Part shown: positions 63,107 through 64,000 of the stretch, in pieces
Layout of the letters: each line of letters begins with the position of its first letter
How positions within the stretch are numbered: the first letter of the stretch is position 1
Source of the DNA: Bradyrhizobium cosmicum
GTDB lineage: Bacteria > Pseudomonadota > Alphaproteobacteria > Rhizobiales > Xanthobacteraceae
Assembly: GCF_007290395.2 (NCBI RefSeq)
Contig: NZ_CP041656.2
Coordinates: 4,216,001 to 4,280,000, forward strand
DNA length: 64,000 nucleotides
Direction: 5' to 3'
Position numbers and translations under genes: made by a program
The notes under the pieces: model-generated
The model's input: only the letters and a program-made list of their open reading frames with translations
Databases searched by the model: none
What the model was told of the DNA's origin: nothing

Positions 63107-64000
63107 TCACCACCGATATTCGAAGCCGACAGTGCCCTGGTGCGAGGTCAGCTCGTTGCGGAACTTGCCGTCGTAATTGACGTAGAGCCGCGCGGTGCTG
63201 GTGAGGCTGAGCGAGGCCGAGGCGCCGGCATCCATGCCGTAACGGCTCTCGCCGATGCCGGGCACGACGATGCTCTGGGTCCCGAGGCTGACCTGCACCG
63301 ATCCCAGATTCTGATAAAAATTGTCGACGAACTTGCCGTAGGCCGACAGATCCAGGATCTTCTGGTCGATGATGAAATAGCGCCCGATCTCCGCGCCGAT
63401 CATGACGCGCGCGCGCGACAGCGCGGTAGAGCCGACGTTGAGCGGATCGAGCCCGCCCGCTTCCTGGAACGCAGCGCTGGTGGCGCGCACATATTCGAGC
63501 GCGCCCTTGGGCACGATGCGCATCTGGTCCTTGGTCCAGTAATAGCTGATTTCGGTCAGCGCGCCGTCGACGGCGGCCCGATAGCCGGCGGTCGCAAGGC
63601 CAAGGCCGGTGTCACGGCTGGAGCGGACCTTGCCGAAACCGTGCACCACCGCGAAGGCCCAGGTCCAGGGCCCCTTGTCGACCGACCCGTTGAAGCCGAT
63701 CTGTGTCAGGTCGAGCGTTGCCGACTGAAGCGCCAGCGGCACGTCGATGTCGGTATGGCTCTGGTCGAAGGAGAAGCCGAGATTGACGCCAGGGGCGACT
63801 CGCGCGCCAAAGCCGGCGACGCCCCCGAACGTCCTGCGCTTGTCGCCGACGAAATCGCCCTGCGCATCGGTCCGGACCGAGATGCCGTAGCCTTCGTACC
63901 AGGTCCGGTAGCGCGGATCTTCCGTGGCCGCGGATGCACCGCCGCCGCTGGGATTGGTGCGGAATGCCCGGTTGATGCCGCCGGAGGCCTGGTTACCGAG
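63107..64000 (-). CDS. Autotransporter C-terminal beta-barrel, gene cut by the window edge
   Basis: The frame runs from the right edge to a stop at 63107, 297 residues visible. The alternating aromatic/polar strands (WYEGYGISVRTDAQGDFVGD, GGVAGFGARVAPGVNLGFSFDQSHTDID, ...YGKFVDNFYQNLGSVQVSLG, ending GTVGFEYRW) are an autotransporter barrel with the terminal aromatic residue. The passenger lies outside the window. It is distinct from the autotransporter at 37598. Confidence 0.85.
   Translation of the reverse strand, partial: LGNQASGGINRAFRTNPSGGGASAATEDPRYRTWYEGYGISVRTDAQGDFVGDKRRTFGGVAGFGARVAPGVNLGFSFDQSHTDIDVPLALQSATLDLTQIGFNGSVDKGPWTWAFAVVHGFGKVRSSRDTGLGLATAGYRAAVDGALTEISYYWTKDQMRIVPKGALEYVRATSAAFQEAGGLDPLNVGSTALSRARVMIGAEIGRYFIIDQKILDLSAYGKFVDNFYQNLGSVQVSLGTQSIVVPGIGESRYGMDAGASASLSLTSTARLYVNYDGKFRNELTSHQGTVGFEYRW

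Overview
The window is a high-GC alphaproteobacterial chromosome segment, very probably Bradyrhizobium or a close relative. The evidence is a eukaryote-type glutamine synthetase II gene (glnII) with a sigma54 promoter and a divergent gstI/DUF2735 gene, a malic enzyme fused to a phosphotransacetylase domain, rhizobial-type small secreted proteins, and three families of dispersed intergenic palindromes. I see no phage, insertion sequence, CRISPR array, rRNA or intact tRNA. Codon use looks even throughout.

Layout. 0-6.5 kb: HD-GYP protein, nitroreductase, carboxylesterase, PsiF-repeat protein, metallo-beta-lactamase-fold hydrolase, ABC-F ATPase. 6.6-12.4 kb: an IclR regulator diverging from a four-gene catabolic operon (amidohydrolase, class III CoA-transferase, Old Yellow Enzyme-type reductase, branched-chain-type binding protein) that lacks permease and ATPase genes. 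12.5-16.4 kb: two paralogous, internally duplicated GrlR-like proteins bracketing a c-type cytochrome, a Sel1-repeat protein and a ModA-like protein, all on the minus strand. 16.5-18.4 kb: glnII/gstI, with a sigma54 promoter, a leader hairpin and terminators on both sides. 18.4-24.5 kb: MliC-like protein, tyrosine phosphatase, SGNH hydrolase, SDR, DUF2161 nuclease-fold protein, GNAT, PaaI thioesterase, BtuF-like protein. 24.5-27.4 kb: tryptophan-to-anthranilate operon (formamidase, tryptophan dioxygenase, kynureninase). 27.7-33.3 kb: M20 hydrolase, PPOX-fold protein divergent from a MocR regulator, small secreted proteins, CreA. 33.5-37.5 kb: envelope genes (L,D-transpeptidase, glutathione peroxidase, NodB-type deacetylase) and a DHFR-like protein. 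37.6-43.1 kb: autotransporter divergent from an AraC regulator, and a double-barrel Omp. 43.3-50.8 kb: DoxX, malic enzyme, an unknown anchored periplasmic protein, aspS. 51-58.2 kb: selO, a phosphodiesterase/Ugp-like ABC operon without ATPase, rnd. 58.3-64 kb: class III aminotransferase, a LysR-controlled operon of two GNAT-fold proteins plus an isochorismatase-fold hydrolase and a 60-residue protein, and the C-terminal end of a second autotransporter.

How genes work together. The clearest functional units are nitrogen assimilation (glnII with its presumed inhibitor gstI), tryptophan catabolism through kynurenine, uptake and hydrolysis of a phosphodiester-like substrate (52.6-56.6 kb), and the IclR-linked CoA-thioester/enoate catabolic operon. 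The least explained units are the GrlR-like pair with its enclosed periplasmic genes, and the LysR/GNAT/GNAT/hydrolase operon. No family assignment here was checked by database search; all rest on reading motifs and overall sequence.
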